A stretch of DNA of 64,000 nt from Pseudarthrobacter sp. NIBRBAC000502770 (GTDB lineage: Bacteria; Actinomycetota; Actinomycetes; Actinomycetales; Micrococcaceae), in assembly GCF_006517815.1 (NCBI RefSeq), contig NZ_CP041198.1, forward strand, positions 3,906,001-3,970,000. The letters are read 5' to 3'. The notes under the pieces were generated by a model, which saw only the letters and a program-made list of their open reading frames with translations, ran no database searches and had not been told where the DNA came from. This document shows positions 1-9,202 of this stretch, piece after piece. Both the position numbers and the translations under genes were made by a program. How positions within the stretch are numbered: position 1 is the first letter of the stretch; each line of letters begins with the position of its first letter.

Positions 1-492
1 CTGGACCTGGGCAAAGTGGTGGCTCTGGGCCATTCCGCCGGCGGCCACTTGGCAGTGTGGGCGGCGGGCAGGGACCGGCTGGAGGGGCTCGGGGCGGACG
101 CCCGGCAAGTGAAGGACACGAACGACGGCGTCCGCCTCACCGGGGTGGTCAGCCAGTCCGGCGTGCTGAACCTTGCCGAAGCCGAGAGGCTGGGCCTGAG
201 CAACGGCGCCGTGGGCAACCTGCTGGGCGGACCGTCGTCGGACTTCCCCGGGCGCCACCGCATGGCCGACCCCATGACAGCGCTGCCGCTGGACGTTCCC
301 GTCTTCGCCGTCCACGCGGCGGAAGACGATGATGTTCCCCTGGGCATGTCCACAACGTACGTGGACGCCAGCCGGTCCGGACCCGTCCCGGCACGGCTGA
401 TCACGGTGCCGGGGGACCACTTCGCGCTCATCGATCCCGCCGCGGAGGCCTATGTGACGTGCCGCGAACTGGTTGGAAAGCTGCTCGGCTGA
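1..492 (+). CDS. Alpha/beta hydrolase, 5' end outside window
   Basis: The frame is open from base 1, so the gene begins upstream; about 163 residues are visible. A nucleophile elbow GHSAG puts the serine at about visible residue 12. A later VHAAEDDDVP stretch fits the acid position, and GDHFALI near the C-terminus supplies the histidine, so a complete Ser-Asp-His triad is present. The spacing fits small carboxylesterase, formamidase or BD-FAE type hydrolases. The substrate cannot be told. It is followed 36 bp later by a PfkB kinase on the same strand, so the two may be co-transcribed. Confidence 0.75.
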   Translation: MDLGKVVALGHSAGGHLAVWAAGRDRLEGLGADARQVKDTNDGVRLTGVVSQSGVLNLAEAERLGLSNGAVGNLLGGPSSDFPGRHRMADPMTALPLDVPVFAVHAAEDDDVPLGMSTTYVDASRSGPVPARLITVPGDHFALIDPAAEAYVTCRELVGKLLG

Positions 493-528
493 CACGAACT
501 GCTGACGCCGGCCTCTTTCTGGCAGAGT

Positions 529-1476
529 ATGACCATGCTCACAGTGATCGGCGAAGGCCTTGTTGACGTTGTCCAGCGCGCTTCCGGAATCGAGGCCCAC
601 GTGGGCGGAAGCCCCCTGAATGTCGCGGTGGGCCTGGCCCGGCTGGACCACCCGATGCAGTTCATCGGCCGTTACGGCCGGGACGCGTACGGCGACTCGG
701 TGGCGGCGCACCTGCGCGCCAGCTCCGTCATGCTGCCGATGCCCCCGGACGAGCTGCCCACCAGCGTGGCCACCGCACTGATTGACGACGACGGCGCCGC
801 CACCTACACCTTCGACCTCGCCTGGGAGCTGCCGCACCTGGCAGACCGGCTTGGCTTCATGCTGCAGGGAACCACCCTGCTGCACACGGGCTCCATTGCC
901 ACCATGCTGGCGCCCGGTGCCACCGAGGTGCTCGCCGCCGTCGAATACGCGCACCCGTCCGCCACCATCAGTTTTGATCCCAACTGCCGCCCCAGCATCA
1001 TCACGGACGTGGACTTTGCCCGGCGCCAGGCGGAAAAGTTCGTCACGTTGTCCGATGTCGTTAAGGCCTCGGACGAGGACCTGGCCTGGCTTTACCCGGG
1101 ACAGGATGTGCTGGATTCGGCCCGCAAGTGGCTGGCGCTGGGCGGGGAGGAAGGTCCGGCGATGGTGGTGGTCACCCGCGGTGCGGACGGCCCGTGGGGC
1201 GTGTGCCGTGCCGGCGAAGCCGCCATTCCTGCGCCCAGGGTGGAGGTGGCGGACACCGTGGGGGCTGGGGATTCCTTCATGGCGGCGCTGCTGTCCGGCC
1301 TGGTGGACCGGGAGCTGGACGGCGCCCAGAACCGGCAGGACCTGCGTGACCTTCCCGTCGAGGGACTCTCCGAACTCCTGCAACATGCCGCCCGTGCCGC
1401 GGCAGTCACGGTATCCCGCCCGGGCGCCAACCCGCCCACCCGGGAGGAGCTGCACGCGGCAGGAATGGAGGCCTGA
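529..1476 (+). CDS. PfkB-family carbohydrate kinase (fructokinase-like)
   Basis: A 315-residue sugar kinase expected to phosphorylate a hexose, possibly fructose, in the cytoplasm with ATP. The N-terminal GGSPLNVAVGLARL stretch is the PfkB sugar-binding region. DTVGAGDSF near residue 248 is the PfkB signature 2 with the catalytic aspartate. The length is normal for the ribokinase/fructokinase family. The start is the ATG at 529; a second in-frame ATG follows two codons later. It sits just upstream of, and convergent with, a ThuA-like gene. Fructokinase is the best guess, but KDG kinase or other PfkB specificities cannot be excluded. Confidence 0.85.
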   Translation: MTMLTVIGEGLVDVVQRASGIEAHVGGSPLNVAVGLARLDHPMQFIGRYGRDAYGDSVAAHLRASSVMLPMPPDELPTSVATALIDDDGAATYTFDLAWELPHLADRLGFMLQGTTLLHTGSIATMLAPGATEVLAAVEYAHPSATISFDPNCRPSIITDVDFARRQAEKFVTLSDVVKASDEDLAWLYPGQDVLDSARKWLALGGEEGPAMVVVTRGADGPWGVCRAGEAAIPAPRVEVADTVGAGDSFMAALLSGLVDRELDGAQNRQDLRDLPVEGLSELLQHAARAAAVTVSRPGANPPTREELHAAGMEA

Positions 1477-1501
1477 GGCAGCATCCGGAGCGGGACGGTG
1501 C

Positions 1502-2392
1502 CTACCCCTCGTGGTTGTAGTAGGGCCACGGCAGGAAGCGGCGCTCACCACGTCGGTCCGGCCCGTCGAGGGTGACTTTCCCGGTGGCGGCCCACTCCAC
1601 GCCGCGCGGGAACATGCGGATGAACTCGATGCGCCGGAACGTGTCGATGTCGTGGCCTATGGTGATCGTGAAGCTGCGGCCGTTGCCATAGTTGTTGATC
1701 CAGGCAAGAGGCTGCTGCGTATTGATCCCGGGAAGGTTGGCGAGGTTTTCCTCCGGGATATCCACCGGGTAATGCGGCATGGGCCATTTGGGTGCATTCT
1801 CGTAGGACTCCACGTCATCGAATACTGACAGCAGTACTTCCGCGCCGCCGTACAGCTGCACGCCGGTCAAGATGTCGTCACCCGTGACGGTCCATGTCCC
1901 GCTGACACCCTCGGTGATGGGATGGCGGGGCTCGGAGGTTTGCAGCCGGGCCTCGCCCCAGGGCCGCGGCCGCAGCCCGGTGGACACACTGAGCTTCGCG
2001 CCCCGCATGATGTTGTACTCCTCCGGGTAGCCCCAGTCGTCCTCCTGGACGGCGGAGCCGTGAAACCACACCATGCCCTTTCCGTCCTCGTGGACAAACT
2101 TCAGCAGCGCGGCATCGGTTTCGGCACCGAAGCCCACCGCCTTTTCGTGGTAGCCGTCCCGCCCCTCGAACACCACCAGGACCACGTCGTACTTATCGAT
2201 GACGCCGGCTCCCAGTCCGCGCGGGTCCTCGACGACGCGCACGTGGAACCTGCCCGTGTCCTCCAGGACAGTGGTGAGCCACTGGTTGTGCGCGCGGAAG
2301 CGGCGGAATTCGTTGTCATGCTCCCGGGTCATGTGTCCGGACAGGATAAGTGCCCTCAACTTCTCGGCCACTGCGCCCACTCCCTCGTTCAT
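1502..2392 (-). CDS. ThuA domain protein (trehalose-utilisation-like)
   Basis: A 296-residue protein with the ThuA/class I glutamine-amidotransferase-like fold. The N-terminus (KLRALILSG) starts the flavodoxin-like core. It is followed by a long HNQWLTTVLEDTGRFHV helix-strand unit, the WFHGSAVQ segment at the usual ThuA position, and a C-terminal half with RSFTITIGHDID. ThuA proteins occur in sugar-utilisation operons, and some relatives interconvert 3-keto-disaccharides, which would suit this island; the exact reaction is unproven. It is divergent from the first CGD fusion gene across a 90-bp gap that carries a promoter and a TTATGTC half-site. Confidence 0.75.
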   Translation of the reverse strand: MNEGVGAVAEKLRALILSGHMTREHDNEFRRFRAHNQWLTTVLEDTGRFHVRVVEDPRGLGAGVIDKYDVVLVVFEGRDGYHEKAVGFGAETDAALLKFVHEDGKGMVWFHGSAVQEDDWGYPEEYNIMRGAKLSVSTGLRPRPWGEARLQTSEPRHPITEGVSGTWTVTGDDILTGVQLYGGAEVLLSVFDDVESYENAPKWPMPHYPVDIPEENLANLPGINTQQPLAWINNYGNGRSFTITIGHDIDTFRRIEFIRMFPRGVEWAATGKVTLDGPDRRGERRFLPWPYYNHEG

Positions 2393-2425
2393 CGATAGTT
2401 TTGATGGAACTCTACATACTTTAGT

Positions 2426-2453
2426 TTGAAAAGGACATAATGGTTGCTACGAT
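2426..2453 (+). promoter_or_regulatory. Putative promoter with TTATGTC-type half-site for the CGD fusion operon
   Basis: TTGAAA at 2426-2431 and TACGAT at 2448-2453 have a 16-bp spacing and resemble a sigma-70 promoter. GACATAA, the reverse complement of TTATGTC, occupies 2434-2440 inside the spacer. The same half-site recurs upstream of other operons in this island. It lies 43 bp before the 2483 start, in the divergent gap to the ThuA gene. It is a pattern read by eye with no experimental support. Confidence 0.45.
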
Positions 2454-2482
2454 CGGCTTGCCCCTACAGAGAGTGAGCAACG

Positions 2483-3775
2483 ATGCTTCTCGAAAGAGAC
2501 CTCATCCAGTCCGCAGGCTTCCGCAACGTTACGGAAGGAGGGCGGGTGACCGGCTTCCAGTTCCGCGTCCGGATGCCCTCCTACCGGGGCATGGCGGCTT
2601 CCCTGGTCGATGGTGTCGCCGTGCGCGTCGGCAACCTGGTGGACGTCGGTCCGGACATTCCGTTGTGGACCTTCGGCGGCCGGACCTTCACCCTGCCGGA
2701 GCTGTGGGTCAGCGAGGGGGTCCGCTGGCCGCTTGAGGAGGCGGCGGTGATAACGGTTCCGTTCGACGGCGGCCTTCCGCAAGGTGTCCACGAACTGAGC
2801 ATCGAGCTGCGGTTACGGATGTCCTACATTCCTGAGGAGCACCAGCCCACCATCCACCGGGTCAGCCGCAAGGTCACGCTGGCACCCGAAGGCGGTGACG
2901 GGACGTTCCGCTACGGAGTTTCCCTCTACAGCTACATGGGCGATTACGGCACGGTCCTGGACCTCGAAAGTGCCCTGGCCCATGTAGCCGACGTGGGCGC
3001 AACAGGGGTCGAGATCCTTGGTGAGGGGCACGTTCCCGGCTATCCGGGACCCTCGCCGGCCTGGATCGATACCTGGTTCAACCTGCTGGAAAAGTACTCC
3101 CTGGAGCCCACCAACTACGGTTCCTGGATTGATACCAGGCTCCACCCGGGCCGGTCGATGACGGCCACCGAAGGCGCGCAGGCCCTGCAGCGGGACCTGA
3201 AACTGGCCCACCGGCTGGGCTTCAGCTTTGTCCGGCCAAAAATCGGTGTGGTCTCCAGCGACCTCGTGCCGGACCCCATCTGGACTGAATCGGTGGAACG
3301 CTCCCTTGACCTGGCCCACGAGCTGGGAATGGTCATCTGCCCCGAGATCCACTCGCCCACCCCCATCAAGCACCCAGTAGTGGATGACTACATCGGGCTC
3401 ATTGAGCGGACCGGAACCAAGAACTTCGGCCTGCTCATCGACACCGGCATTTTCCAGGACCGGCCCATTCCGCTGCGTGAAGGCGAGACCCGGGACACCC
3501 GTCCGGCGTTCCTTGACGGCATTGCCGTTAACCCCGCGGACTTCAAGGACATCGCCCAATACGTGGTGTTCATCCAGGCGAAATTCCACGACATCAACGA
3601 GCAGCTGGAAGACCAGCAGATTCCCTGGCGTCCCGTGCTCCAGGCGCTGAAGGACTCCGGTTACACCGGCTACCTCTCCAGCGAATACGAAGGCGAACGC
3701 ACTCCCTGGCGTGCCATCGAGCAGGTGCGCCGCCAACATGCCCTGATCCGCAGCATCACCTCCGAACTCGACTGA
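2483..3775 (+). CDS. Fused C-glycoside deglycosidase-like protein, beta (CGDB/DUF6379) plus alpha (TIM barrel)
   Basis: A 430-residue protein. Residues about 1-135 resemble the small CGD beta subunit (FRVRMPSYRG...WTFGGRTFTLPEL...ELRLRMSYIP). Residues about 140-430 are an AP-endonuclease-2/xylose-isomerase-like barrel (GVSLYSYMGDYG). Probable metal ligands are E288 (PEIHSP), D320 (LIDTG) and E401 (SSEYEGE). At the position where the paralogues have HxHAKFYD, this protein has FIQAKFHD, so the only nearby histidine is H369, shifted four residues. Characterised CGDs are alpha/beta two-subunit, metal-dependent lyases that split 3-keto-C-glycosides; here both parts are one chain. It heads a plus-strand unit with the 3806 gene 30 bp downstream. 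The exact substrate is unknown, and O-glycoside activity is possible. Confidence 0.8.
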   Translation: MLLERDLIQSAGFRNVTEGGRVTGFQFRVRMPSYRGMAASLVDGVAVRVGNLVDVGPDIPLWTFGGRTFTLPELWVSEGVRWPLEEAAVITVPFDGGLPQGVHELSIELRLRMSYIPEEHQPTIHRVSRKVTLAPEGGDGTFRYGVSLYSYMGDYGTVLDLESALAHVADVGATGVEILGEGHVPGYPGPSPAWIDTWFNLLEKYSLEPTNYGSWIDTRLHPGRSMTATEGAQALQRDLKLAHRLGFSFVRPKIGVVSSDLVPDPIWTESVERSLDLAHELGMVICPEIHSPTPIKHPVVDDYIGLIERTGTKNFGLLIDTGIFQDRPIPLREGETRDTRPAFLDGIAVNPADFKDIAQYVVFIQAKFHDINEQLEDQQIPWRPVLQALKDSGYTGYLSSEYEGERTPWRAIEQVRRQHALIRSITSELD

Positions 3776-3805
3776 CCATCCCCAATCACGGTAAAGAGAA
3801 CCATC

Positions 3806-5305
3806 ATGCCCAACGGACTTCTTGACGAATCCAGCCTTCGCACCCACGCGGAAGGACTTGCCCTTTCCCTTACCCTGCCGTGGTACCGGAGCCTCTGGCT
3901 CTCCTCGGTCACCAGCCTCCGGCTCACCATCGACGGCCGGGACGTCCCCCAAGAGGAGCTGTCCCTGGAGCTCGGGGGCACCCGATATGCGCTGACCGAC
4001 ATTCCGGTGCAGAGTGAAACCCTCTGGTACCTGCAGGAACACCCGCTGCTCATTGTCCGCCGCGACCAGCCCGCAGTTCCCGGGGACCACCACACCGTCC
4101 AGCTCATCGGCGAGCTCCGGCTGCCGTATATGCAGATTGCCCCGGGGCAGGATGGGGGCCCGGGCATGTACGTCCCCAACTTCGTGAACCAGACACTGGA
4201 GCTGGCCGTCACGGATGGGCCTGCCCCCGCACCCCTACTCAAGGCGGCGGCGGCACCCCCTCCGCCCGCAACCGGGGACGACCCCTTCTCCCTCGGGCTG
4301 ACGCTGTACTCGGCAAGCGCCGAGTTCCGCGCCGGTTGGTACGACTTCGACAGGCTGCTGGACCGGGTTGCCGATCTTGGCATTGGCCCTGGGATCGAGA
4401 TCGTGGCCTCCCAGGTGCTCCCCACCTACCCCCACGTATCGGATGGCTTCGCCCAGGCGTGGCAAACTGCATTCGACAAGCATGGCTTCACCGCCAGCTC
4501 GTTCGGTGCGAACCTGGACATGGGCCGGCGCCGTGACCGCGACATGACGCCGGACGAGGAATACGAGTTCACGGAGACCCTGTTCCATGGTGCAAAGAAA
4601 CTGGGCTTCCCCCTGGTCCGTATCCAGAGCGCCAAGCCCGCCCTGCTGCGCCGCCTCCTGCCGCTGGCCGAGAGGCTGGAACTCAAGATGGCCTACGAAA
4701 TCCACGCTCCGATGGGACCCAACTCGCCGGAAATCATGAAGGTCCGGGATGTGTACGCAGATCTCGATTCGCCGCTGCTGGGGTTCGTGGCGGATTTTTC
4801 CTCCACCATGCACAGCATGTCACCCACGCTCCTCCGTGCCGTGCGGCGGGCGGGCCTGGACGACGACTCGGTGGCCAGGCTGCAGGCCATCTGGGCCACC
4901 GACGCGCCGATGCGGGCGCGCCAGGAGGAGTTCATTGGCTACCTCAAGGGCCGGGCCTTCGATCCAGCCCGGCTTGGCTCCTTCGCCCATCTCGCCTTCA
5001 ACATGCACGGCCATGTCAGTCCGCGGGAATGGGCAGACATCATGCCCCAGATCCTGCACGTCCACGCCAAGTTCTACGACATCGACGACGACGGCAACGA
5101 GCCTGCAATCGACTATCCGGAGCTGGTGCGCGTCTTCGTCGAAGGCGGCTACCACGGCTACTGGTCAAGTGAATGGGAGGGCCATGCCTTCGCCGAACTG
5201 GGGGAGGTGGACCCCTTGCTGTTGGTGCGCAGGCACCATGACCTTGTTCGGAAGAGCATGCGTTCCGTGCCGAAGGCGGAATCGAGGGCCGGCTCCTCGA
5301 TGTGA
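3806..5305 (+). CDS. Fused C-glycoside deglycosidase-like protein, beta plus alpha with Pro/Ala linker
   Basis: A 499-residue two-domain protein. Residues about 10-140 match the CGD beta subunit (LPWYRSLWLSSV, YMQIAP). A proline/alanine-rich linker follows at about residues 142-165. The rest is a TIM barrel from GLTLYSASAEF onward. Putative metal ligands are E298 (YEIHAP), D330 (VADFSS), H420 (HVHAKFYD) and E456 (SSEWEGH). The N-domain strongly resembles the separate beta protein at 16179. The C-domain strongly resembles the separate alpha protein at 14363, including NLDMGRR+DRDMTPDEE. This is a clear Rosetta-stone fusion of two genes also present separately nearby. Predicted role is cleavage of oxidised (3-keto) C-glycosides in the cytoplasm. 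Confidence 0.85.
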   Translation: MPNGLLDESSLRTHAEGLALSLTLPWYRSLWLSSVTSLRLTIDGRDVPQEELSLELGGTRYALTDIPVQSETLWYLQEHPLLIVRRDQPAVPGDHHTVQLIGELRLPYMQIAPGQDGGPGMYVPNFVNQTLELAVTDGPAPAPLLKAAAAPPPPATGDDPFSLGLTLYSASAEFRAGWYDFDRLLDRVADLGIGPGIEIVASQVLPTYPHVSDGFAQAWQTAFDKHGFTASSFGANLDMGRRRDRDMTPDEEYEFTETLFHGAKKLGFPLVRIQSAKPALLRRLLPLAERLELKMAYEIHAPMGPNSPEIMKVRDVYADLDSPLLGFVADFSSTMHSMSPTLLRAVRRAGLDDDSVARLQAIWATDAPMRARQEEFIGYLKGRAFDPARLGSFAHLAFNMHGHVSPREWADIMPQILHVHAKFYDIDDDGNEPAIDYPELVRVFVEGGYHGYWSSEWEGHAFAELGEVDPLLLVRRHHDLVRKSMRSVPKAESRAGSSM

Positions 5306-5446
5306 GCAAGCCCCTCCGTGTTCTCCCTGCGCGGCGACGCCTGTATGGGATGCTGGATCGGTGGACGATCCCGGCATGGAAGGCTTGGCCACCGCACGTG
5401 CGGATGGCCGGTGGTTCCAGCGCGCTGATGGCAAGGGCCGCAGGCC

Positions 5447-6660
5447 ATGACGGTGAACGAGATGGTCCGCGACGCGGTCCTCGCCGGAACCGGACTGCCC
5501 ATTCCAGGTCCGGACGGACACGTTGAAGTTCCGGCTGCGTCGGAACGCTTGCAGAATCTTGTTGAACTGGCCCGCACGGTCTGTGGCCAGCCGGTAACAG
5601 CCATCAACATCATTACCGAAGACCTCCAGTACCAGGCAGCCACGGCGGGCATGGAACCGTATCTGTGCACCAGGGAAGACTCGATGTGCGCGGTGGGGTT
5701 CCTCAGCGGTGAACCCACCGTCCTCGAGGATGCTTCCCTGGATTCCCGGTACCGCGACAACCCCTACGTGGACGGCCGGCGCAGCAGTTTCAGGTTCTAC
5801 GCCTCCATTCCGCTGGTGACCGACGACGGGTTTGTCCTTGGCACCCTTTGTGCCGGCGCCCGGGAGACCGGCCGGCTCAGCGGCGAACAACTCCGAGGCC
5901 TTGAAATCCTCGCCGCCCAAATCGTCGACGTCCTGCAGCTGGAACACCGCGCACGCCGCCTGGCTGACGCGCTGGCCGAAGCCGAGCGGAGCAACAGCCA
6001 TCTGGCGGAGTTTGCCGGCAGGATCAGCCATGACCTCGCAACCCGCTGACCTCGATCCTCGGATTCGTGGAACTGGGCGAAATGGACGCAGAATCAGGAG
6101 ACGACGCCCGGCTTCCGGAGTATCTAGGCATTGTGGGCAGGACCGGGCGGCGCATGCTGGCGATGGTCGAGGACGTCCTGGCTTTCGCCACCATCGGAGG
6201 CGACCTGCAGCCGGCCGCGGTTTCCCTGGCGGAACTGGTGGGGGATGTCATCGCGGACCTGGCCACCGCCGTGGAGGAGTCGGGAGCGTCCGTGGACTCG
6301 GGGGAGCTGGTATTTACCGCGGACCCGGTCCAGACCCGGGTGCTCCTGCAAAATCTCATTCACAACGCCCTTAACTACCGCCGGCCGGGCGTGCCGCCGG
6401 TCATCCACGTCACCGGGCACCGCGGCGAAGATGGGGCGGTCCTGCGCGTAATCGACAACGGCAAGGGCATCGCCTCCGGCGACCGGGAACGCGTGCTCGA
6501 TCCGCTGGTGCGCCTTGACCGCCAGGGTGACCCGCCCGGATCCGGCCTGGGCCTGGCAACCTGTGCCCGGATTGCCGCCGCGGCCGGTGGACGACTTGAC
6601 CTCGGTTCCGCGCCCGGGTCCGGGACTGTCGTCACCGTTCACCTGGGACCGGGCAGCTAA
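5447..6660 (+). pseudogene. GAF sensor histidine kinase, split by a one-base frameshift
   Basis: The first frame (5447-6049) encodes a GAF domain (SDSRYRDNPYV-type core, FRFYASIPL, GTLCAG) and the start of the dimerisation domain, ending RISHDL then a premature TGA at 6047. The next frame resumes at about 6037 with RNPLTSILGFVELGE and runs to 6660. It carries the N box (NLIHNALNY), G1 (DNGKGI) and G2 (GSGLGL) of a HATPase_c domain. Inserting one C at about 6037 restores an H-box reading HDLRNPLTS, so exactly one base is missing. It is either a recent inactivation or a sequencing error. No response regulator is adjacent. The kinase would be soluble, since no membrane segment is seen. Confidence 0.85.
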
Positions 6661-6771
6661 GCAGCCGCCGCGCGCCTACCGTGGACGTGGCATCGAGCGG
6701 CAGCCCGCGCGTGCGGGGGCGGCCCCGCCATCACGGCTCTTTATGCAATCCTTCTGCGAACCTTCGTGAAA

Positions 6772-6800
6772 CTTATGTCTGTCATACGCGATACTTATGT
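6772..6800 (+). promoter_or_regulatory. Tandem CTTATGT half-sites upstream of the ABC importer
   Basis: CTTATGT occurs at 6772-6778 and again at 6794-6800, 22 bp (two helical turns) apart. The first copy is also part of an imperfect inverted repeat TATG-N5-CATA. The pair lies about 90-115 bp upstream of the solute-binding protein start. It is a candidate operator shared with other units of the island. The gap 6661-6886 holds no gene that I can support. Confidence 0.45.
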
Positions 6801-6886
6801 GCTTTTTCTACACATCTCCCGCATACTTGTGAGTGACCGGGGTCACGACTCCGGATTCCTCGACAACGAAGTCTGAAAGGCTGGAC

Positions 6887-8185
6887 ATGACACAGCACCG
6901 TCGCTCCGCGGGATTGAAGGTGGTCGGCGCCCTCGCCGTTCCCACCATTGCGGCCCTCGCCCTCTCTGGCTGCTCCACCTCCGCCAGCAGCACCTCTTCC
7001 TCCGGTAGATCCCAGGAATTTTCGCTCTCCTTCGCCACCTCCAACAACATCGAGAGCCCCTTCCAGACGCTGGCGGAGGACTACATGAAGTCCCACTCGA
7101 ACGTGAAAATCACGTTCAACCCACAGCCCAATGATTCCTACGACCAGACCCTGCGGACCCAACTCCAGGCCGGCAACGCCTCGGATGTCGTGGTCACGAC
7201 GCCGGGTTCCGGCCAGGGGCGCAGCATCCTTCCCCTCGCACAGGCAGGCTTCCTTGAGCCGCTGGACGATGCCGCCAAGAAACTGGTTCCCTCCGGCAGC
7301 GACGCCCTCTTCGGCGCGGACAGCAAAGTCTACGGGCAGGCCATGGAGATCACTGTCGTAGGCCTGGTGGCCAACGAAACGGCGGCCAAGGCCTCCGGCA
7401 TCACCGACTTCCCCGCAGACTTCGCCGCCTTGGAGAAGCAGTGCAAGAACCTTCAGTCTTCCGGTAAGTCCCTCTTCGCCCTTGCCGGCGCGGCTGCCCC
7501 CAACACCGGGCTGATGGCCATGTCCCTTGCTGCCAGCAGGGTCTATGCAGGCGATCCGGACTGGAACGCCAAGCGGACCGCAAACCAGGTAACGTTTGCC
7601 GGCTCGGACGGGTGGAAGTCTGCCCTCGACGCCGTGAAGAAACTCAATGATGCGGGGTGCTTCCAGCAAGGTGCGGCCGGCGCAGGATTTGATGCCATCA
7701 CCCAGGGCCTTGCCAGTGGAACATCCGTTGCCGGCTTCATCCCCGCCCCAAGCTGGAAGCAGCTGAAGACCGCGGCCGCCGGTTCTGAATTCGATGTGCG
7801 TGCCCTCCCGGCCGAGCAGGCCTCGGACAAGGCCTACACGTTCGCCAGTGCCAACTACGCGTTCTCCATAAACGCCGCTTCCAAGAACAAGGATGCTGCC
7901 AAGGCATTCCTCGACTGGGCGGCTGAGCCGGAACAGACCAAGGCCTTTGCCGAAATTGACGGCGCCCTTCCCGTCAGCGGACTGGACAGCTATGACTTCA
8001 ACGGCAGCGCCTACAAGAACGTAGCCGACCTGATCAAGGGCGGAAAGTACGGGCCCCTGCCCAACAGCCAGTGGCCCAACTCGTCCGTCTACGACGCCCT
8101 GGCCACCGGCGTCCAGGGCTTGATCACCGGGCAGAAGACCACTGACCAGGTCCTGCAGGCCATGGATGCCGCCTGGGGACAGTAA
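6887..8185 (+). CDS. Sugar ABC transporter substrate-binding lipoprotein
   Basis: A 432-residue carbohydrate-binding protein (family 1 solute-binding type) anchored to the outer face of the membrane. An N-terminal basic and hydrophobic signal ends in the lipobox LSGC at about residues 26-29, followed by a Ser/Thr-rich linker. I chose the ATG at 6887, preceded by GAAAGG, over an earlier in-frame GTG because it places the signal peptide correctly. Two MalF/MalG-type permease genes follow at once. The ligand is unknown; context suggests a glycoside or C-glycoside. Confidence 0.88.
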   Translation: MTQHRRSAGLKVVGALAVPTIAALALSGCSTSASSTSSSGRSQEFSLSFATSNNIESPFQTLAEDYMKSHSNVKITFNPQPNDSYDQTLRTQLQAGNASDVVVTTPGSGQGRSILPLAQAGFLEPLDDAAKKLVPSGSDALFGADSKVYGQAMEITVVGLVANETAAKASGITDFPADFAALEKQCKNLQSSGKSLFALAGAAAPNTGLMAMSLAASRVYAGDPDWNAKRTANQVTFAGSDGWKSALDAVKKLNDAGCFQQGAAGAGFDAITQGLASGTSVAGFIPAPSWKQLKTAAAGSEFDVRALPAEQASDKAYTFASANYAFSINAASKNKDAAKAFLDWAAEPEQTKAFAEIDGALPVSGLDSYDFNGSAYKNVADLIKGGKYGPLPNSQWPNSSVYDALATGVQGLITGQKTTDQVLQAMDAAWGQ

Positions 8186-8239
8186 GTCTTCCACTCCACT
8201 ACCGTTCCAACGACTCAACGGGACAAGCAAGGAATTATC

Positions 8240-9199
8240 ATGACTGCGACGATGCAACCCAAGAGCGAAGCAGCAGAAGCACCCCGGCGAGGCAAGCGCG
8301 CTCCGGGGACGGGCCGCCCAGCCCGTCCCCGGGGCCGCTCCCTGGAATTTGGACACTGGTGGTGGGCGCTCCCCGGGATCGCCCTCGTCATCGCCATCCA
8401 CTACGTGGCGACCGGCATCGGCGGGTTCTTCGCCTTTACCAACTGGACGGGAATCGGTTCCTTCAAGATCACCGGTTTGAACAACTTCGAGGCAATCTTC
8501 AAGGACCCCACCAAGGTCGGCGCCCTCTCCAACACACTGTTCCTCGCGTTCGGATCGGTACTGCTGGGCAACATCGCCGGTCTGATCATTGCGCTGGGAC
8601 TCAACCGTGTGGTGAAGACGCGCTACATCCTCCGCACGCTATTCTTCATGCCGGTGGTCCTCAGCCCCCTCGCCACCGCCTACATCTGGAAGTACATCTT
8701 CGATTTCAACGGTCCCATCAATGTCCTGCTGAAGGCGGCGGGGCTCGGTCAACTGGCAAAACCCTGGCTCGCCGATCCGCAATGGGCCATCTGGACAGTC
8801 CTGGTGGTCCTCGTGTGGTCCTCCACCGGGTTCGCCATGGTGATCTTCATGGCCGGACTCACCGGTGTTGCGGTGGAGGTCGAAGAAGCCGCGGCAATCG
8901 ACGGCGCCAACTTGTGGCAGCGCTTCCGGAACGTCACCCTGCCGGCGATCCGTCCCGCCGTCGCAATCGCCACAACACTGGGCATTGTCCAGGGCCTCCG
9001 GGTCTTCGACCCCATCATGGCACTTACCGGCGGCGGCCCGGCAGGGGCCACGGAAACGCTGGCCACCCAGGTGTACAAGCAGGCATTCGCGCTGGGCAAC
9101 TTCGGCGGCGGCGCTGCCCTGGCCCTGGTGCTCGCCTTCATCATCCTGGTCTTCGCCGTGATCCAGCAGCGGCTGACGCGATCGAATCCTGAGGACTAA
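8240..9199 (+). CDS. Sugar ABC transporter permease (MalF type)
   Basis: A 319-residue inner-membrane permease with about six transmembrane segments and a basic, Arg/Pro-rich cytoplasmic N-terminus. The ABC-contact loop EEAAAIDGANLWQRF followed by LPAIRP is the EAA motif of carbohydrate importers. It begins 54 bp after the binding protein, and its stop is 3 bp before the second permease, so it is operonic. No ATPase gene is present in the operon. Confidence 0.9.
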   Translation: MTATMQPKSEAAEAPRRGKRAPGTGRPARPRGRSLEFGHWWWALPGIALVIAIHYVATGIGGFFAFTNWTGIGSFKITGLNNFEAIFKDPTKVGALSNTLFLAFGSVLLGNIAGLIIALGLNRVVKTRYILRTLFFMPVVLSPLATAYIWKYIFDFNGPINVLLKAAGLGQLAKPWLADPQWAIWTVLVVLVWSSTGFAMVIFMAGLTGVAVEVEEAAAIDGANLWQRFRNVTLPAIRPAVAIATTLGIVQGLRVFDPIMALTGGGPAGATETLATQVYKQAFALGNFGGGAALALVLAFIILVFAVIQQRLTRSNPED

Positions 9200-9202
9200 C
9201 CC

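Noticed and set aside
6782..8401. A 539-codon open frame antisense to the sugar-binding protein gene
   Set aside because: It has no recognisable domain, mirrors codon bias of the opposite strand, and overlaps a convincing lipoprotein gene completely.
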